A stretch of 64,000 nucleotides of DNA from Microstegium vimineum. Its lineage: Eukaryota > Streptophyta > Magnoliopsida > Poales > Poaceae. The stretch's first letter is position 1. Every line of letters starts with the position of its first letter. Both the position numbers and the translations under genes were made by a program. The notes under the pieces are model-generated. The model made no database searches. It saw only the letters and a list, made by a program, of their open reading frames with translations, and had not been told where the DNA came from. This document shows, one piece after another, positions 48,884 through 61,435 of the stretch. The stretch is from assembly GCA_022036555.1 (NCBI GenBank), contig CM039137.1, positions 27,459,862 through 27,523,861 on the forward strand, in the 5' to 3' direction.

Positions 48884-49134
48884 CTGCCTCTGTCTCAAAA
48901 ATACTCATCACTCTACCAGAAAAAAATCTGACCTTCGAGTAGTCAAATAATGTACAATTTATTTAAAAATAATAGAAATTACTATTTTAAATAAATATTA
49001 TTACATTAATTGTTTTTGGTAAACCTGTTTAGAAACATAAATGTTGATACGGTTTTCTGTACGTTTTAGTTAAATTTAAAATAGTTTGACTTGTTCTGGT
49101 TATAGAATTTGTATTTTTTTTGGAAGGAAGAAGT
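48884..49134. mobile_element. degenerate Stowaway-type MITE
   Basis: The left end CTGCCTCTGTCTCAAAAA and right end TTTTTGGAAGGAAGAAG are decayed forms of CTCCCTCCGTCTC... and its complement; the left flank has TA. AT-rich interior. Confidence 0.55.
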
Positions 49135-51176
49135 GATGCAATTTTAGATCTGATTAAAAATCAAGCCGTCTTAATTTTGATTGAATTTATTGGATATAGT
49201 ATCAAAATCTATAACTCTAAATAGATCTGCTAAGAAAAAAAAATATTTCATGACTCCTCTAGTAAAACTTATTTAGTACTAATGGTAAATTTAGTACTAA
49301 ATAATGGTGTATATTAATGTATTTTTATAACTTTCCCGAGGACGAGGAGGTAGTATCAGCAGAGAGCGCATGGGCAAATTAAACAGAAGAAATGCAAGTG
49401 CAAGCAGTACTTGCCGTACTGGCATACAGTATATCGTACTGTTTGCATTTTCAATTGACCCATCAGCAGTGATTTCTCAGTGCTGGCTTGATTTATTCCA
49501 TTATTTACTGCATCTGACACAGTAAAATTTAGTAGAACGAGCAGGCAGAGAGATCACACAGCGTACGTCTGGCTATCGCTGGTAATGTGATTCGTGTGTT
49601 TTAGGGCAGATTCTTCCTGGCCTACCAATTTCACATGCGTACGGATGTTTTCGATCCGTGCCCGGCGAGGGGAATACGGCAGGTTTCGTTGGTATTGTTA
49701 GCTCCAAAACCCTGATGGATTGGTCAATACGGCATCAATCCCTCAAAAATGTCGTTTGAGAAACGTGTCTGAGGGACATATGAATTTTTAGCTACGTATG
49801 CGTTTCAGAAATTTCAGGCCAGGTTAGCAGAGTAGAAAAGAATAGACACTGTTCTCAACAGATCTAAAAAATTGCCTAGAGATAACCCCCTCGCTAGATT
49901 TTGGAGGGACCAGCCTACGCAACGGCCTTTCTCGCACGTTGCTACTGCGAGTTGCATGCACACGACGCGCATCTGTTCTATTTCTATTCCTATGAATATG
50001 ACCGTACAGTACACTATCCTATTCCTGCGAGCTACTGTAGCTACCCTACGGCCGAGAACGTGGCACGGCCACACGGCCGGATGGCCCTCCGCTCTGGTCA
50101 TCTGCATGACCGCATGGCAACAGCAGGGCACAGCGTGTGGGTATTGCAGCGCGGATTCTCAGATCACACGTTCCTCTTTTCTTACCATTTTTTTTCTTTA
50201 ACTTTCTCGGAAGAGCATTGCATCGTTTCATCATCTGCCGAGCGTGACGTGATGTTTCCACGACCTGCAAAAGATGGCGGCTCGCACGCGCCATGGGCGG
50301 CCACATCCGCCGGGCAGACGCATCCATCCGTCGCAAATGCCGCCGGAAAGCGCCCGACCGAGACGTGCCTGCCCCCGGTGCGGCGCATAGCGCGTGCATG
50401 CGGCTGGGGTGCGCAGCAGCGCGGCGCATCTATTGCGAGGCCTACGTTTGTACGCTGGGTTTACATTTCACGATGCTCTGTTGATCTGCTCGTGACGAGC
50501 TACGTCCTACAGCATTTTCCATCATCAGAACAAAAGCGAGCTGCTACGGCCTACGGGCCGGGGCCTTTTTTATGGTTATGGGACCCCCATAGCAGCAAGA
50601 GAGAAACCAGAAATGGAGGCCGTCCAGAGGTAGGTAGGCGCGATCACGTGTGCGCGAACCAGGACCCGTCCCCGTCGTCGTCCGTCGATGCTTGCGTTTC
50701 CTGTGGACAAAAACTGACGGGACGGCGTGGGCAATGGGGGGTGGTGCACTGCACCGGTGGGTACGGTACACGGATTGGACGGCACCGGGAGCTGACGATG
50801 CTCGTTAATTTTAAAGCCCCCACGTCTCCGTGAGTTGGATTCGAGTAGAAATCGAGATGTTCTGTTGCATTATTGTCTCATGATTCAAATTCCGATGGCT
50901 GAGCATGGGTGGGATTTATTATCTACCTAAACGATTCTTTCGGGGATTATTGCAGGTGTTTGCTTGTGCAGCCAAAATGGCCCAAGGGACCGTGTGGCCA
51001 CATAGCGATACGTTACATTTGCGTTGAGAGTACGGTAGTATATACTGCCACTAATGGAAGATCTGAGGAAGCCGAAGACGAATCATACGTCAAATCAGGA
51101 GGGGAGGAGAGGACAGGACAGGTAGTGGCCTGGCTCACATACAGCAAGAAACAGTGCTACAACTTGCTCCGTGGGG
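49135..51176. other. intergenic, no gene seen
   Basis: The first part is AT-rich. From about 49900 the sequence is GC-richer, with long open frames on both strands (e.g. 49901-50833 plus, 50046-50429 minus). None has a recognisable domain, and the overlap of many frames argues for composition rather than genes. Confidence 0.45.
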
Positions 51177-51500
51177 TATTTGGTTGTCTGACTTATTTCT
51201 AGTCCCTTATCACATCGGATGTTTGGTATCAATTAAATGAATTAAATATAATTTATATTATAAAAATAATTACAACGTCATGTAGTAATTCACGAGATGA
51301 ATCTATTAAACCTAATTAATTCATCATTAACATATGTTTACTGTAGCATCATATTGTCAAATCATAGATTATTTTACATCGATAGATTTGTTTCGTAAAA
51401 TAGTCTTCGGCTGACAAATTAGTTTTATAAATAATCTATATTTAATACTCCTAATTAGTTTCTAAATATTCGATGTGACAGAGACTTTTTTTAGTCCCTG
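51177..51500. mobile_element. MITE-like element, GTATTTGGTT end
   Basis: Begins GGGTATTTGGTTGTCTGACTT and ends near AGAGACTTTTTTTAGTCCCT. The AT-rich interior has the ACGAGATGAATCTATTAA block seen in many grass MITEs. The left TAGTCCCTTATCACATCGGATGT and right ATTCGATGTGACAGAGACT are inverted partners. The right terminus is ragged. Confidence 0.6.
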
Positions 51501-52935
51501 AAATCATACACTAATTTATTTGTTCATTTATGATTTTCCTACCGGCACAAGCAATCATTTCAAGGGCCCGTGTCTGTGTGCCACGCTCCCGTCGTCGCGC
51601 CACGCCAGAAAACCAAACGCTGACACGCACGCATGCCGGCCACCCGGCCGTCAGAGGCTCAGAGCGCCCTCAACGACTACAGTACAGTACACACGAAATT
51701 TTCAAGAGGCGGTGCTGTACTGTGTGCTAAACTACTCCCTCCCTGCACTTGCCCGGTGCCACTTTGGTTGATTAAACTATAATCGTCTGACCTTGATCGG
51801 CAAAATTCCCCAGGTTAAGGCGTGTGTCCTGGAGGGGAGGATTGGGAATCCGCACGCATCGCGTTTTGCGCCTGAAAGGCTGCTGTCGTCTTGCTGATTT
51901 TCTACTCGGCTCGATAGTACAAACACCGCTGGCAGTAGTAATGATTTTGGGGGTCAGCTTTTCTGCGACCTTTGCTAGACGCAGCGGGTAAACGGACGAA
52001 CGTGAATGAAACGGTGAAAAAGCAAAAAAAAATCACCCACCGACGACGGCGCGCGACAAGAAGCAAAAAAAATCACGTCCCAAGGGAAACCCGACAGGGC
52101 GTCTCGGCTTCCCTTCCCTCCCCGTATTGCGCGTCCGTGCGCCGCAGCATACCAGCGGAAGCCGACGTCGCCGTGCTCGATCGGCAGCGCGGGGGCCGGA
52201 CCCGGGACGTACGGCGGGGGACCATCGCCGCCAGCGTGCACATGCACATGCACGACCAGATCAGAAACAGACGGAACGGGTAGTAGAGGATGGATAGGAT
52301 AGGAGGTGCCGATGCGATGAGGAAGCGTGCGGCCGCCGGTGCCAGCGGAGCCTGCTGCGAGCGAGGCTGTGACGGCGGCAGGGCCTGCCGCCTGCCTGAC
52401 TGGGCGAGCAGGGGACTTGAATGCACCCCGGGTATTTCGCTCCGGTCCTGACTACCACCCCCGGTCCCGGTCCCGGATCGCGCAGCCTGGTCCCGGTCCC
52501 GGCCGGCGCCAGCTCGGTAGGGGTAGCGCCCCGGCCGGGTCCGTCGGCATCCCGGCCGCTCGTCCGCGCCTATCGACGGTTTTCCTCGTGGGTGCGGGTT
52601 CTCGTGGCCCTGTCACGGGCAATGGTACTCGAGTTCGCCACTGTTTCGACCTGCAGGCTGCAGCTTTGCCCAAGACTGCAGGTTGAGTCCACTGTTGGTT
52701 ACGTCGTGTGCCTCACTGGAAAGCTGTACCGCGGGTTTTTGTTTTCAAATGCCGGAAAGGTTTTGGCTTTCGTTCAGGAGTCCGGAGAGCGGGGGAAGCA
52801 AGTCCGGACATCGTTTTTTTTTGTTGTTTTTTTTATACGTACTTTTTATTTACTATATATACTTTTTCCCCTGTGCTTCAGAGAATCACAGTTATAACAA
52901 TTCAACGCCACGAACGGATCGGAAGTAATAAACGC

Positions 52936-53027
52936 TTTGTTCGTTTGATCGTTTTGATGGCTGATAAATCGGCTGATATTATTTTTGACTCTGTTTCGGT
53001 GGTTGATAAATCGGCTGAGCGAACAGG
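52936..53027. mobile_element. MITE, GATCGTTT..GCTGATAA family
   Basis: About 92 bp: CTTTGTTCGTTTGATCGTTT at the left and GGCTGAGCGAACAG at the right, with GGCTGATAAATCGGCTGA repeated inside in direct and near-inverted form. Same family as 35332-35445 and 63824-63936. Confidence 0.65.
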
Positions 53028-54460
53028 ACGTAAAGCCTTCAATGCGCAGTCCAGAAAATGGCGATGTACACCGAGTGGCGTTGGATGGACTTTGGTCCAT
53101 CTTTGAGAAATGAAACCGACATGTGTACAGTACTGCACACGGCATTGGTTCGAGTGAGTACGGATTTGTTTTGGCTTGTGTTGTCTTGTGTTGTGTTGTG
53201 TGTGACAGGGGACGGGCCTGAAGAAACGGCTGATGTTGCGGCGGGCCGACCGGCGGAGGCAGGCACGACGCGGACTTTTTGGGCGGGGCGATGTGCACGA
53301 CCGGGCTTGGAGCGATGCGCAGGAGGCTGCGAGGTGGCTCCGAGCCCGGTAATCCCACTGCTTTCTTAGTCGGTCCGTTATCACCCTTTTTCGGGCCGCA
53401 ACGACCCAGCCCATGCGTCTCCGCAGCTGTGCGGTACTATCATCTCTGGGCCTGGTCATGTATGTTAGCCTCATAAACTTTATGCCTTTATTGGAGGAAA
53501 AATGTGGCCTGCTGTCTGCTGCACTTATTCATGGCCTTTACTTTACTTCCCGGGTTGCTGTTCACTGAACCGGATCATCGATCGGGAATACGAGTATCTT
53601 GCAACCACTGTGTGTTGCAGGTAGGATTGTCGATCGAGAGATGCGAACGCACCAACACACTGGAGTGCTTTTGCACCAGGATCTTTGCACAGGAGTTGGG
53701 AGTTGAAGGCTGGCAATTGGCAAAGCGTGCGCTGCGGCGCGACACGACACTTTCTCCGCACAAAGCCCAGACCAACAACGAACGAAGCCACGACCGCGCG
53801 CGGGGGGGGAGGTGGTGCGGTGCGCTGCTAACGCCAAGAATCGCCAATACAATGCAAGGGCAGCCAGCGGCGACCGGCATCATGGCCGCGCATCCCCCGC
53901 CGCAGCCGCACCGGAGTAGGGAGCACGCAGCGAATAGATCATGCCACCATCAGGTCTCGACCCGCCCGCCGGCGGTCGCCCCAAAGCAACCCGTCGTCGT
54001 CGAACGCCGCCACAACGTCCACGCAGAGCAATATGCATGCATCCTGGCGTGTCGTGTCTGTGTCCGTGTCCGTCCCCGTCCTGCTCCTGCCGCCGCCTCT
54101 CTCCGAGGCTCCGACAGAAGGTAGATTTCGCTCGCCCCAATACTGAACCGCATCATGGCCCGGCCGGCAAGCAGACGCTGCATGCTGCACCCGGCCTGGG
54201 CCTGCCGTTCCATCCGTCCGTCCATTCATCCATGACCATGATCCACCTGACACGCACGCAGAAACCTCGCGTCTCCTCTCCTACTACTCGTGCTCCGCGA
54301 CCGCGATCGATCTTTACAGCCTAGCCTAGCCATGCATGCATGGCAGCTGCCTGTCCGCGCCCTGCGACTGCGACGGCGACCAAGGCCGACTCCGCGCAGA
54401 TCATTAGTGAGTAGTAGGAGTACTACTACTGATTCTGAGACCGTGTTGGTGTTGCCCACC

Positions 54461-54485
54461 GGCCGGGCCGGGCCGGGCCGGGCCG
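54461..54485. repeat. (GGGCC)n microsatellite
   Basis: Five pentamer units. Confidence 0.85.
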
Positions 54486-55198
54486 TATTAAAATCAGTTT
54501 GAGCCGGGGGCATTAGCCATCATGCCATGTCCAAAAAGGATCAGAGCAAATAATCAGGCGGCAGCCTTTTGGGGGCAGCTGTCTGTCTAGGACGAGCGCA
54601 GCACCATCATGAGACCCTCGTACCGCCACTCCACTCCCGCCTTTCTGATTAGGAGAAAATTGCAATTCTATGACTCATAAACATAAGGTTTCGTTAAAAT
54701 AGGATAGTAAACATTATATTCGTTAAAATATGACTCTAAACATAGAAACTTTGTAATACATATGATTTTGCTTATTTTAATGGATTTCTCATCTAAAATA
54801 CACGTATTAGCCATGACTGGACCCTTCTGCCCTCAACACTCTAAAGCGCCCATGCTTGGGCTGCTGTACGCTGCTGGCCTGCCTGGCCGCTGCTGGCCCT
54901 TCGTGGCTGGCCAACGCAGGTATTGGTCTGCTGCTACTCATGGTTGGCCAACGCAGGTCCTTGCTGGTCGTGGCTTGGCTGGCCAACACAGGTACTAGCC
55001 GGCTGGCCGTGACATGTTGTAGCAGTGGATATTGCAATGCATATAGGAATAGAAATAAGAAAAAAAATGTTCCTTGCAATAGATAAAACCATGAATATAG
55101 CACAAACGAGTTCATCACATGAAACCATGATTCTAGCAATTTTTTAAAAAATCATCTCATGACACCACAATTTAGTTTCAAATGAGTACTAAGTCATA

Positions 55199-55434
55199 AT
55201 TTTTTTTTGATGAGTTCACGTCTCATCACATGGAACTAAAAAATCATCTAATGTGTAGCTTTCTCTTCGGAGTCATCTTCTTTAGTGTTGTAGCAGTACG
55301 CATCCCCACCGGACTTAATTTTTTTTGATGAGTTCACGTCTCATTACAGGCTCCTAAAAAATCATCCAATGTGTAGCTTTCTCTTTGGAGTTATCTTCTT
55401 TGGTGTTGTAGCAGTACGCATCCCCACCGGACTA
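55199..55434. repeat. 118-bp tandem duplication inside the Mutator-like element
   Basis: Two copies about 93% alike, second offset by 118 bp (markers GATGAGTTCACG at 55209 and 55327; CCACCGGACT ends at 55315 and 55433). Confidence 0.9.
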
Positions 55435-55440
55435 GTGGTG

Positions 55441-56546
55441 TCATAATGAATTTGTGAAGATGTACATTGTCCCTACCTCAATTGATGGGTTGTTCTTATC
55501 ATATGTAATGATCATCTCACCTGGAACAACATCGTTAGTAGGAATGGCAGCAGCATCAATATCTTCCTGATTATCATTCCCTTCTTCATCCATTCGGCAA
55601 TCAAAGTCTTGACTATATATATTTGATGTGTCCTCATCTGTCAATCCTAAAAGTTTACACATCTGATCCTCGCTCATTACTTCAATTCGACCTTCATCAT
55701 TCTGATTCTCAACTATCTGTATGTTATCCTAATCAACTCTTTCGGCAATCGACTCTTGAGATCTATAAAAAAATAGCAACGATTATAGTTGTACGAGTTC
55801 ACAAACAACAATGACAACCTTACTAATAGTCTCAATTATTAGTCTGCACATATTACTAGTCTCAATTATTAAGGACTCCAAATGGCTATTTCAATCTGCA
55901 CTAATTAAAATTATGAACATATTTCATAATTAAAACTATCGAAATAAAGCATGTTACATATGTGACGACCATATTAGTTGTAAAATAAGCAGCCTTAAGC
56001 CAAAACATATTTAAACCCATTGATAATGAAAACGATTGATAAATAATAATATTAACCGGTCATTCGTTGTAAACAATAATACCTTTGCACATCGACAACT
56101 GGAAGATTATACTCTATTGTCGGATGAGGAATAGTAGGCACCAATGCTCTCGCTAGGACTACGGCATCTCGAAGAGCCTCCACTGTCGGCTGTGGCTGGC
56201 AATCAGACACCACAGCCAGGCCTCCAGGAGCTACAGCCGGCCAAGACTGGCCACCAGGACCCTCCGCTTGGCCTGCAGCTGGCCCTGACACTCCGCCATG
56301 CGCCACCACGGCTTGGGCAGCATGTGTCACCTCCGTCTGGGTTGCATCTGTCCTAGCCAGGCAACCAGGATGCACGTCCTGGGCAGCAATCGGCAAGGGC
56401 TGCCCGCCATGAGCTGCGGCCTAGGCTGTAGCCGGCCAAGACTCGCTGCCATGGGCCGTCGCCACAAATCCAGAAGCTAGGGCATAGTCTTCATCTTTAG
56501 AAACCTCCACGTCCATGGTTGCATCGGATGGAGGGTCTACGTCCAT
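55441..56546 (-). pseudogene. MuDR-like transposase N-terminal remnant
   Basis: Minus-strand pieces read in order: an acidic N-terminus starting near 56546 (MDVDPPSDATMDVE), an Ala/Gly/Pro-rich middle (56396-56052) and an acidic stretch (55677-55441) ending in a NNPSIEVGTMY block, which opens the N-terminal DNA-binding region of plant MuDR transposases. The reading then breaks off at the tandem duplication, so the DDE domain is missing. Identification rests on this one motif plus the Mutator termini. Confidence 0.5.
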
Positions 56547-56920
56547 GGAGAATAGAAGGGGGCGAGGAGAGGGAAGGAGGGGCGGGCGGTGGCCGGTTGA
56601 ACCCGGCGGATTTGTGCCGGACTGGAGCCGTCGTGGACTCGTGGCCGTCACGAGCAGGAGAAAGGAGATACGAAGGATACGTACGGGCAAGATCAGGAGA
56701 AAGGAGGTACGTGAAGATCTATTTCCCATAAGGGTAGTATGGTCATTAATGAAAAATACTAGTATTTTGGATAATCAGATCAATTAAAAGAAAGAAAATC
56801 ATATGTATTATGAAGTTTCTATGTTTAGAGTCATATTTTAGCGAATCTAGTGTTTACGATCCTATTTTAACGAAACCATATGTTTCGAGTCATATAATTA
56901 CAATTTTCTCCTCTGATTAG

Positions 56921-59900
56921 TGCTGATTACCTGTCAACACTTGGATGAGCACATTATTGCTGTTGCTAGCTGCCTGCCTATGAATTTTTAACCCGCTAAA
57001 CCCGCTACTAAAACTGAGCTTGATCGAGCACGGTACACTCCTTTCCTGTTCCTCAAATAAATAAAAGGTTTAATACTCTTTCCATTTCATATTAGTAGTT
57101 CTGTACAGTACTAGGCTATTAGAAGGCTTGGACAGGAGTTAATTTTGGACATGTATATATATTTTGGGCAGGAGTTGATTATAGACGATAGATATGGCCT
57201 CCATTAACGTTTTCTTTCGAAAAGGAGTTTTGCCTGCTTTGGGCTTTTGGGCAGGCATAATTGCGGTTATAATTACAGCCATGAGTGACCATGATGGGAC
57301 TCACTTGAGAGAGCAGCAGACTTTGTCGCTTCATCCCATGTGGCTGCTAGCTGGGTTGTCCAGATGACCAAATCTCAGGGCTCCACTCGGCGGCACCATG
57401 CATCTTCTTCATCCTAGAGCCAAAAAGAGAAAGGCACGACACATTATTCAGATCTGCTCATGCGTTTTTGCATTTTTTCTTTCTTTTTTCCTTTTTTTTA
57501 AAAAAAGAAACAATGGTCTTGCAGCAGATATTGGCAACACACAGATGTCATTTTGGCTATCAATGAAGCGCACCGCCTCATTACTCGTTGGCGTATCAAA
57601 TATAATGTAAAATTATAGGAAAAATACAAACCGTATATTCTCATGTTTGGATCACATTGGCGCAGACAATCCAATCTCCCCTGATTTTAAAAACTAAAAA
57701 TGCAAGCCTCTAGAGTCTAGATACAAGGCACCTATCACATGTTAGCGCTGCCCTAATTTTCTATTAGATTACGCGAGATCACGGTTTTATCAGGCTGTTT
57801 GCCCTACGCTATGAGCATATCTCCACCACTCAAAAGGGAGGTGGTTTGTTTAAGGGGAGGAGCATGCACGCTGTTTGTTTATGTCGCTGATTTCGCCAAG
57901 GAAGAAGAGCATCACATTCCCCGAGATCCCACGGGCAGATCATCCATAGCTAACCACACCCAAATGGAAATCTCCTGATTTTGCCAAGATTTATCCATGT
58001 GGTGTGCGATTACATGTGTCCGTCTGTTTGCTTGCTTGCTGAATGCTGATATGAATGATAACACCACTGTTCCTGTCTGCAGATAAAATATAAAAGCAGA
58101 GGAATATATATTATCAAATGGAAAGATCGATTTGCTCTGATGCCGCGCTCTTAGTCAAAAGCGTGGATCTGGGGGACCTCAGGCTTCTATACCTATTGAC
58201 CATTGCACCCATCTTTGATCCTCTGGTCTTTGCTGCCAGATCTTTTTATCTCAGAGGAAATCACGTCATCCATTCAGCTGATGTGAGCAGAGCAATTTCT
58301 TGTCTATATAACTATAACCGCCCTCGTAGACTAACGGTGCATAACTAAATAGTTCACCTGTGTTGGATTTTTGGATGGCTTAGGACTAAAGTTTAGGTGC
58401 ATACTAGAAGTTTAGTCCGGGTATCAAACAAACTTACGGAGTACGTAGTACATATGATCAAAGAAATTGGCACGGTGATGATCGATTGCCTTTGCCTCCA
58501 AGATACGGGAGCCGGGCACCGACAAGGTGTACGGTCCTGGACAAGAAAACCTGCCCTCCAGTCTGGTCCTCAAGCTCGGGAGCTCCGCTGCCGTGCCCTG
58601 CCGTGCGCCGTGATCATGCGTGTCCGCTGCTCCGGTCTAGGAGGACTGGAGGAGTACCTTTACCTGCGAGGCTACGAGTGTTTTTACTACCACTGCAACT
58701 GCATGCCTCTCCCGGCAGGCAGGCAGGCGCGTGTGACGGGACGGGAACACGAAAACTCTTGGCTGGCTGCTCAGAGAGCAGAGGAGCATCCATGCTAATC
58801 GATCCCATGCATGTCGGGCTACTGCTCCTATCCACCAGTCCGGGGAGACAGGGAGAGCTAAGTGCTCTGGCAGTGGCCGCAACAAACACTGGCGACCAAA
58901 TCCCAGTGAATTCAATGGCACCTAACACTACCATGTCAGCCAGCCATTGCCACCCCTGTGCCAGTGAGCTTTACCACCCCCTTTTTTGTTTTGTTGCCTT
59001 CTTTTTCCTACAAGACTGATCGATCATGTTTCGATACGGAGAAGACAGAATTAATTGGCTGATAAGTTGGCACCGTAATAAGTCCATTTGTGAAGAAAGG
59101 CAGCTTCGAAGATAGTTTTTCATCAGGGAAAGAAAAAAGAAAGAAAACTTGGACGATAAGCATGACAATTTGGACTAGCTAATCCGATCGGCATCCCCGG
59201 CATTTCTGGAGATCTCTACTACTCTGCAGGTAGTATAGCTCCTTGCCAGCAGGAGCCGGCCGGAATGAACGAACTGTTGAGGAATTTTTGGTGGTGGTGG
59301 TGGCGGCATTGGCAGGATAAGATTTGCATCTCTGAGTTGGAAAGGGGGGTTAAGGGAATAAAGGTGGTTGTAGTAGTATGTATAAGATTAAGATAGAATC
59401 GAATAACGCAAGGTTTGGGGGGACTGATTGGACTGATGGTACTAAATATCGCATTGCTTAATGTAATAAACCTTGTTGGAGAAGTCTGGTCCAGAGAAAC
59501 CTATCCAGCAAGCTCCAGCAATCCGTGCACTGCAGCCTGAAGGAGAGACTAATCGACATCATTTCAGTTTCGGAAGAAGGACGGTATTATTATGATAAAC
59601 ATGACCTGTCCTCCTAAAACCAGTTTAAGAAAGTGAAATCCCTTTTTTCAAAAAAAAAAGAAAAAAAAATCGTTTAAAAGATTCAGATACAGGACCTGAA
59701 TTAAGCCGGCAAAGAGGACAGGGAAATTCAACGAGTGGCGCCAGCAGGAAACCTCCAAGGGACCCACTTGGCTGACAAACAAGGAGCCACACCGTTTTTT
59801 TGGTGGTAAACAGCTGCGGCGCGGTGCGGTCAAACCCATGACTGCGGTTAGGGAGGGGGTTAACCATCCCATTCCCAGCACACGTTAAGCTTGGCGAGCA

Positions 59901-60261
59901 CGGGGCAGCGCAGCAGCGATCGAGTCTTGAGCACCGCGACCGCGACCATGGCCCTGCTGCAGCTGCCGCTGCTTCTGCCGCCTCCGCCCCTCCCCCTCCC
60001 CGTCCTCATCATCATCACCCTTCCCCCTCCCGTCTAGACACGCATCATTGCGCTACTCCGTCCGCGCTGCACTCCTCCCTCCCGTCCCGTGTCTGTCGCC
60101 TCGGCTGCCTGCCCCTCTCGTGCTCTGCTCTCCGGTCTCCCCTCCCCTGCTGGCTGCTCTGCTGCTCCCCCCGCCCTCCTCTTCTCTTCTTGCTTGCCGT
60201 GCCGGACGGTGCACCGAGCGTCCGAGCTCTTGCTGGCTACTGGTACTACTGGCTAGCTAGC
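56921..60261. other. intergenic, no gene supported
   Basis: Includes poly-T/poly-A runs, a 58118-58348 open frame with no domain, and a GC-rich block at 58480-58930 with overlapping frames. 59880-60260 is Pro-codon-rich upstream sequence of the BPS1-like gene, with a short ATG-started frame at 59948. Confidence 0.45.
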
Positions 60262-60271
60262 TATATATATA
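60262..60271 (+). promoter_or_regulatory. TATA box of the BPS1-like gene
   Basis: TATATATATA lies about 90 bp upstream of the ATG at 60355. It argues that the in-frame upstream ATG-less extension from 60190 is not translated. Confidence 0.5.
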
Positions 60272-60354
60272 GCCAGCCAAGCAGGCTTTCCTTTCCCAAT
60301 TCAAACAGTGCATCAGCAGCGGCAGCGACGGCGGTGGGAGAGGCAGACGACGCC

Positions 60355-61435
60355 ATGAACGCCTTCTTCACGTCGCTGGCGCGCGGGCTGGACGACCTAG
60401 GCCGTGCGGGCGGGCTGTCGTCGCTACCGGCGCTGCTACGGGCGGCGGCGCTGCTCAGGGGGCTGCACTCGCAGCTCAAGCTCATGGTCGGCCAGCTCCA
60501 CCTGCCACCTGGCGGCCGCTGGCTCGACGAGTACATGGACGAGACCGCCCGCCTCTGGGACGCCTGCCTCGCCGTCAAGCTCGGCCTCGCCTCCGTCGAG
60601 CGGTATTGCGCTGCGGCCTCCTGCGCTGCCGCCGCGCTCGATGACTGGCTCCAGGATCCCTCCCCTCTCTCCACTCGCCAGGTTGGTGTTGGTTCCTCCT
60701 TCCTTCCGTTGAAGCGTCTCATGAAGCTAGCTATCAATCGTTCATCAATCATCATCCATCGCTATGGTTATGGTTAATGGTTTGCAGGTGATGCGGGCGA
60801 TCTCGGTGTCGAGGAGGGAGGCGATGGCGGCGGAGGAGGAGAACCGGGCGCTAGCGGACACGAGGATCGCGCCGCTGTCGCTACAGCTAGACGAGCGGCT
60901 GCTGCTGCGCGCCACGACGGACGCGGCGAGGCTGACGGGCTTCAACGGCTTCCGGGGGCTCCTGTACGCGCTGCACAACGCGAGCTCGCTCCTCCTGCTC
61001 ATCCTCGCGAGCGGCGCCGTCTCCTGCGCGGCGGCGGCCGGCGGAGGCCCGTGCGGCGCCGCGGCCGACGCCGCGGACTACGGATTCATGGCGTCCATCG
61101 CAATGCTGCAGCAGAGGATGGCGGAGGAGGCCGAGGCCGAGTCCGACGGCGCCGCGCTCGGAGTCGGAGTCGGAGTCGGAGTCGGAGGGATCAGGATGTG
61201 CGAGTTCCGGTGCGCGCGCGCCGCCGTTGAGGCGGCAAGGGAGGAGGTGGAGCGCGCTGCCGCGGCGGGCCGCAAGTGCGACGGCGGTGGAGGCGTCAAG
61301 GATAAGGTGGAGGAGGTGAAGGCGTGGCTGGACGTGCTCCGCACCGGCACCGATAGCCTTGTGTGCCAGCTGGACGACTTCCTGGACGACATTGTCGAGG
61401 GCAGGAAGGAGCTCTCCGACCTGTGCAGCCATTGA
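60355..61435 (+). CDS. BPS1/ROH1-like protein
   Basis: Two exons, 60355-60681 and 60788-61435, GT-AG, phase 0, 324 aa. The N-terminal third is a helical Leu/Ala-rich block with the family's HSQLKLMVGQL...LPPGGRWLDEYMDETARLWDAC pattern (about 42-75), well conserved in plant BYPASS1-related proteins. The C-terminal half is helical and ends in the LRTGTDSLVCQLDDFLDDIVEGRKELSDLCSH region typical of the family's last coiled coil. A hydrophobic stretch (about 165-185) may be a membrane segment. Arabidopsis BPS1 limits production of a root-to-shoot signal; this paralogue's role is unknown. A hexanucleotide repeat encodes Gly-Val pairs near 61156-61190. The start was chosen downstream of the TATA box; the frame is open further upstream. 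Confidence 0.85.
61156..61190 (+). repeat. (GGAGTC)n microsatellite in coding exon
   Basis: Tandem hexamers, in frame, encoding alternating Gly and Val in the BPS1-like protein; repeat number changes would add or remove Gly-Val pairs without frameshift. Confidence 0.85.

Larger units (their letters stand above)
51501..54643. other. GC-rich intergenic region, no gene supported
   Basis: Rich in simple repeats (CCCGGTCCCGGTCCC near 52460-52500; GTGTT near 53175-53200; GGGCC at 54461-54485). Many overlapping open frames on all strands have no domains. Contains a MITE at 52936-53027. Confidence 0.45.
54652..56911. mobile_element. Mutator-like element with target duplication
   Basis: 2260 bp with inverted ends GGAGAAAATTG/CAATTTTCTCC and arms complementary for about 185 bp. 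Flanked by the direct repeat TCTGATTA (54644-54651 and 56912-56919; nine bases if the next G is counted), the duplication size of Mutator transposons. The interior holds a broken MuDR-type transposase start on the minus strand, a region of TGGCTGGCCAACGCAGG-type repeats (about 54870-55010) and a 118-bp tandem duplication. Same terminus family as the element at 38235-38819. Confidence 0.88.

Noticed and set aside
49901..54324. Many long overlapping open frames on both strands (e.g. 49901-50833, 52421-52897, 53504-54124)
   Set aside because: High GC removes stop codons in all frames; no domain, conserved motif or splice pattern singles out one of them.
58118..58348. 76-codon open frame
   Set aside because: No domain and no splice or promoter context; length is within chance expectation.
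60190..60354. Upstream extension of the BPS1-like protein
   Set aside because: The frame is open, but a TATA box at 60262-60271 lies within it and the family N-terminus fits the ATG at 60355.
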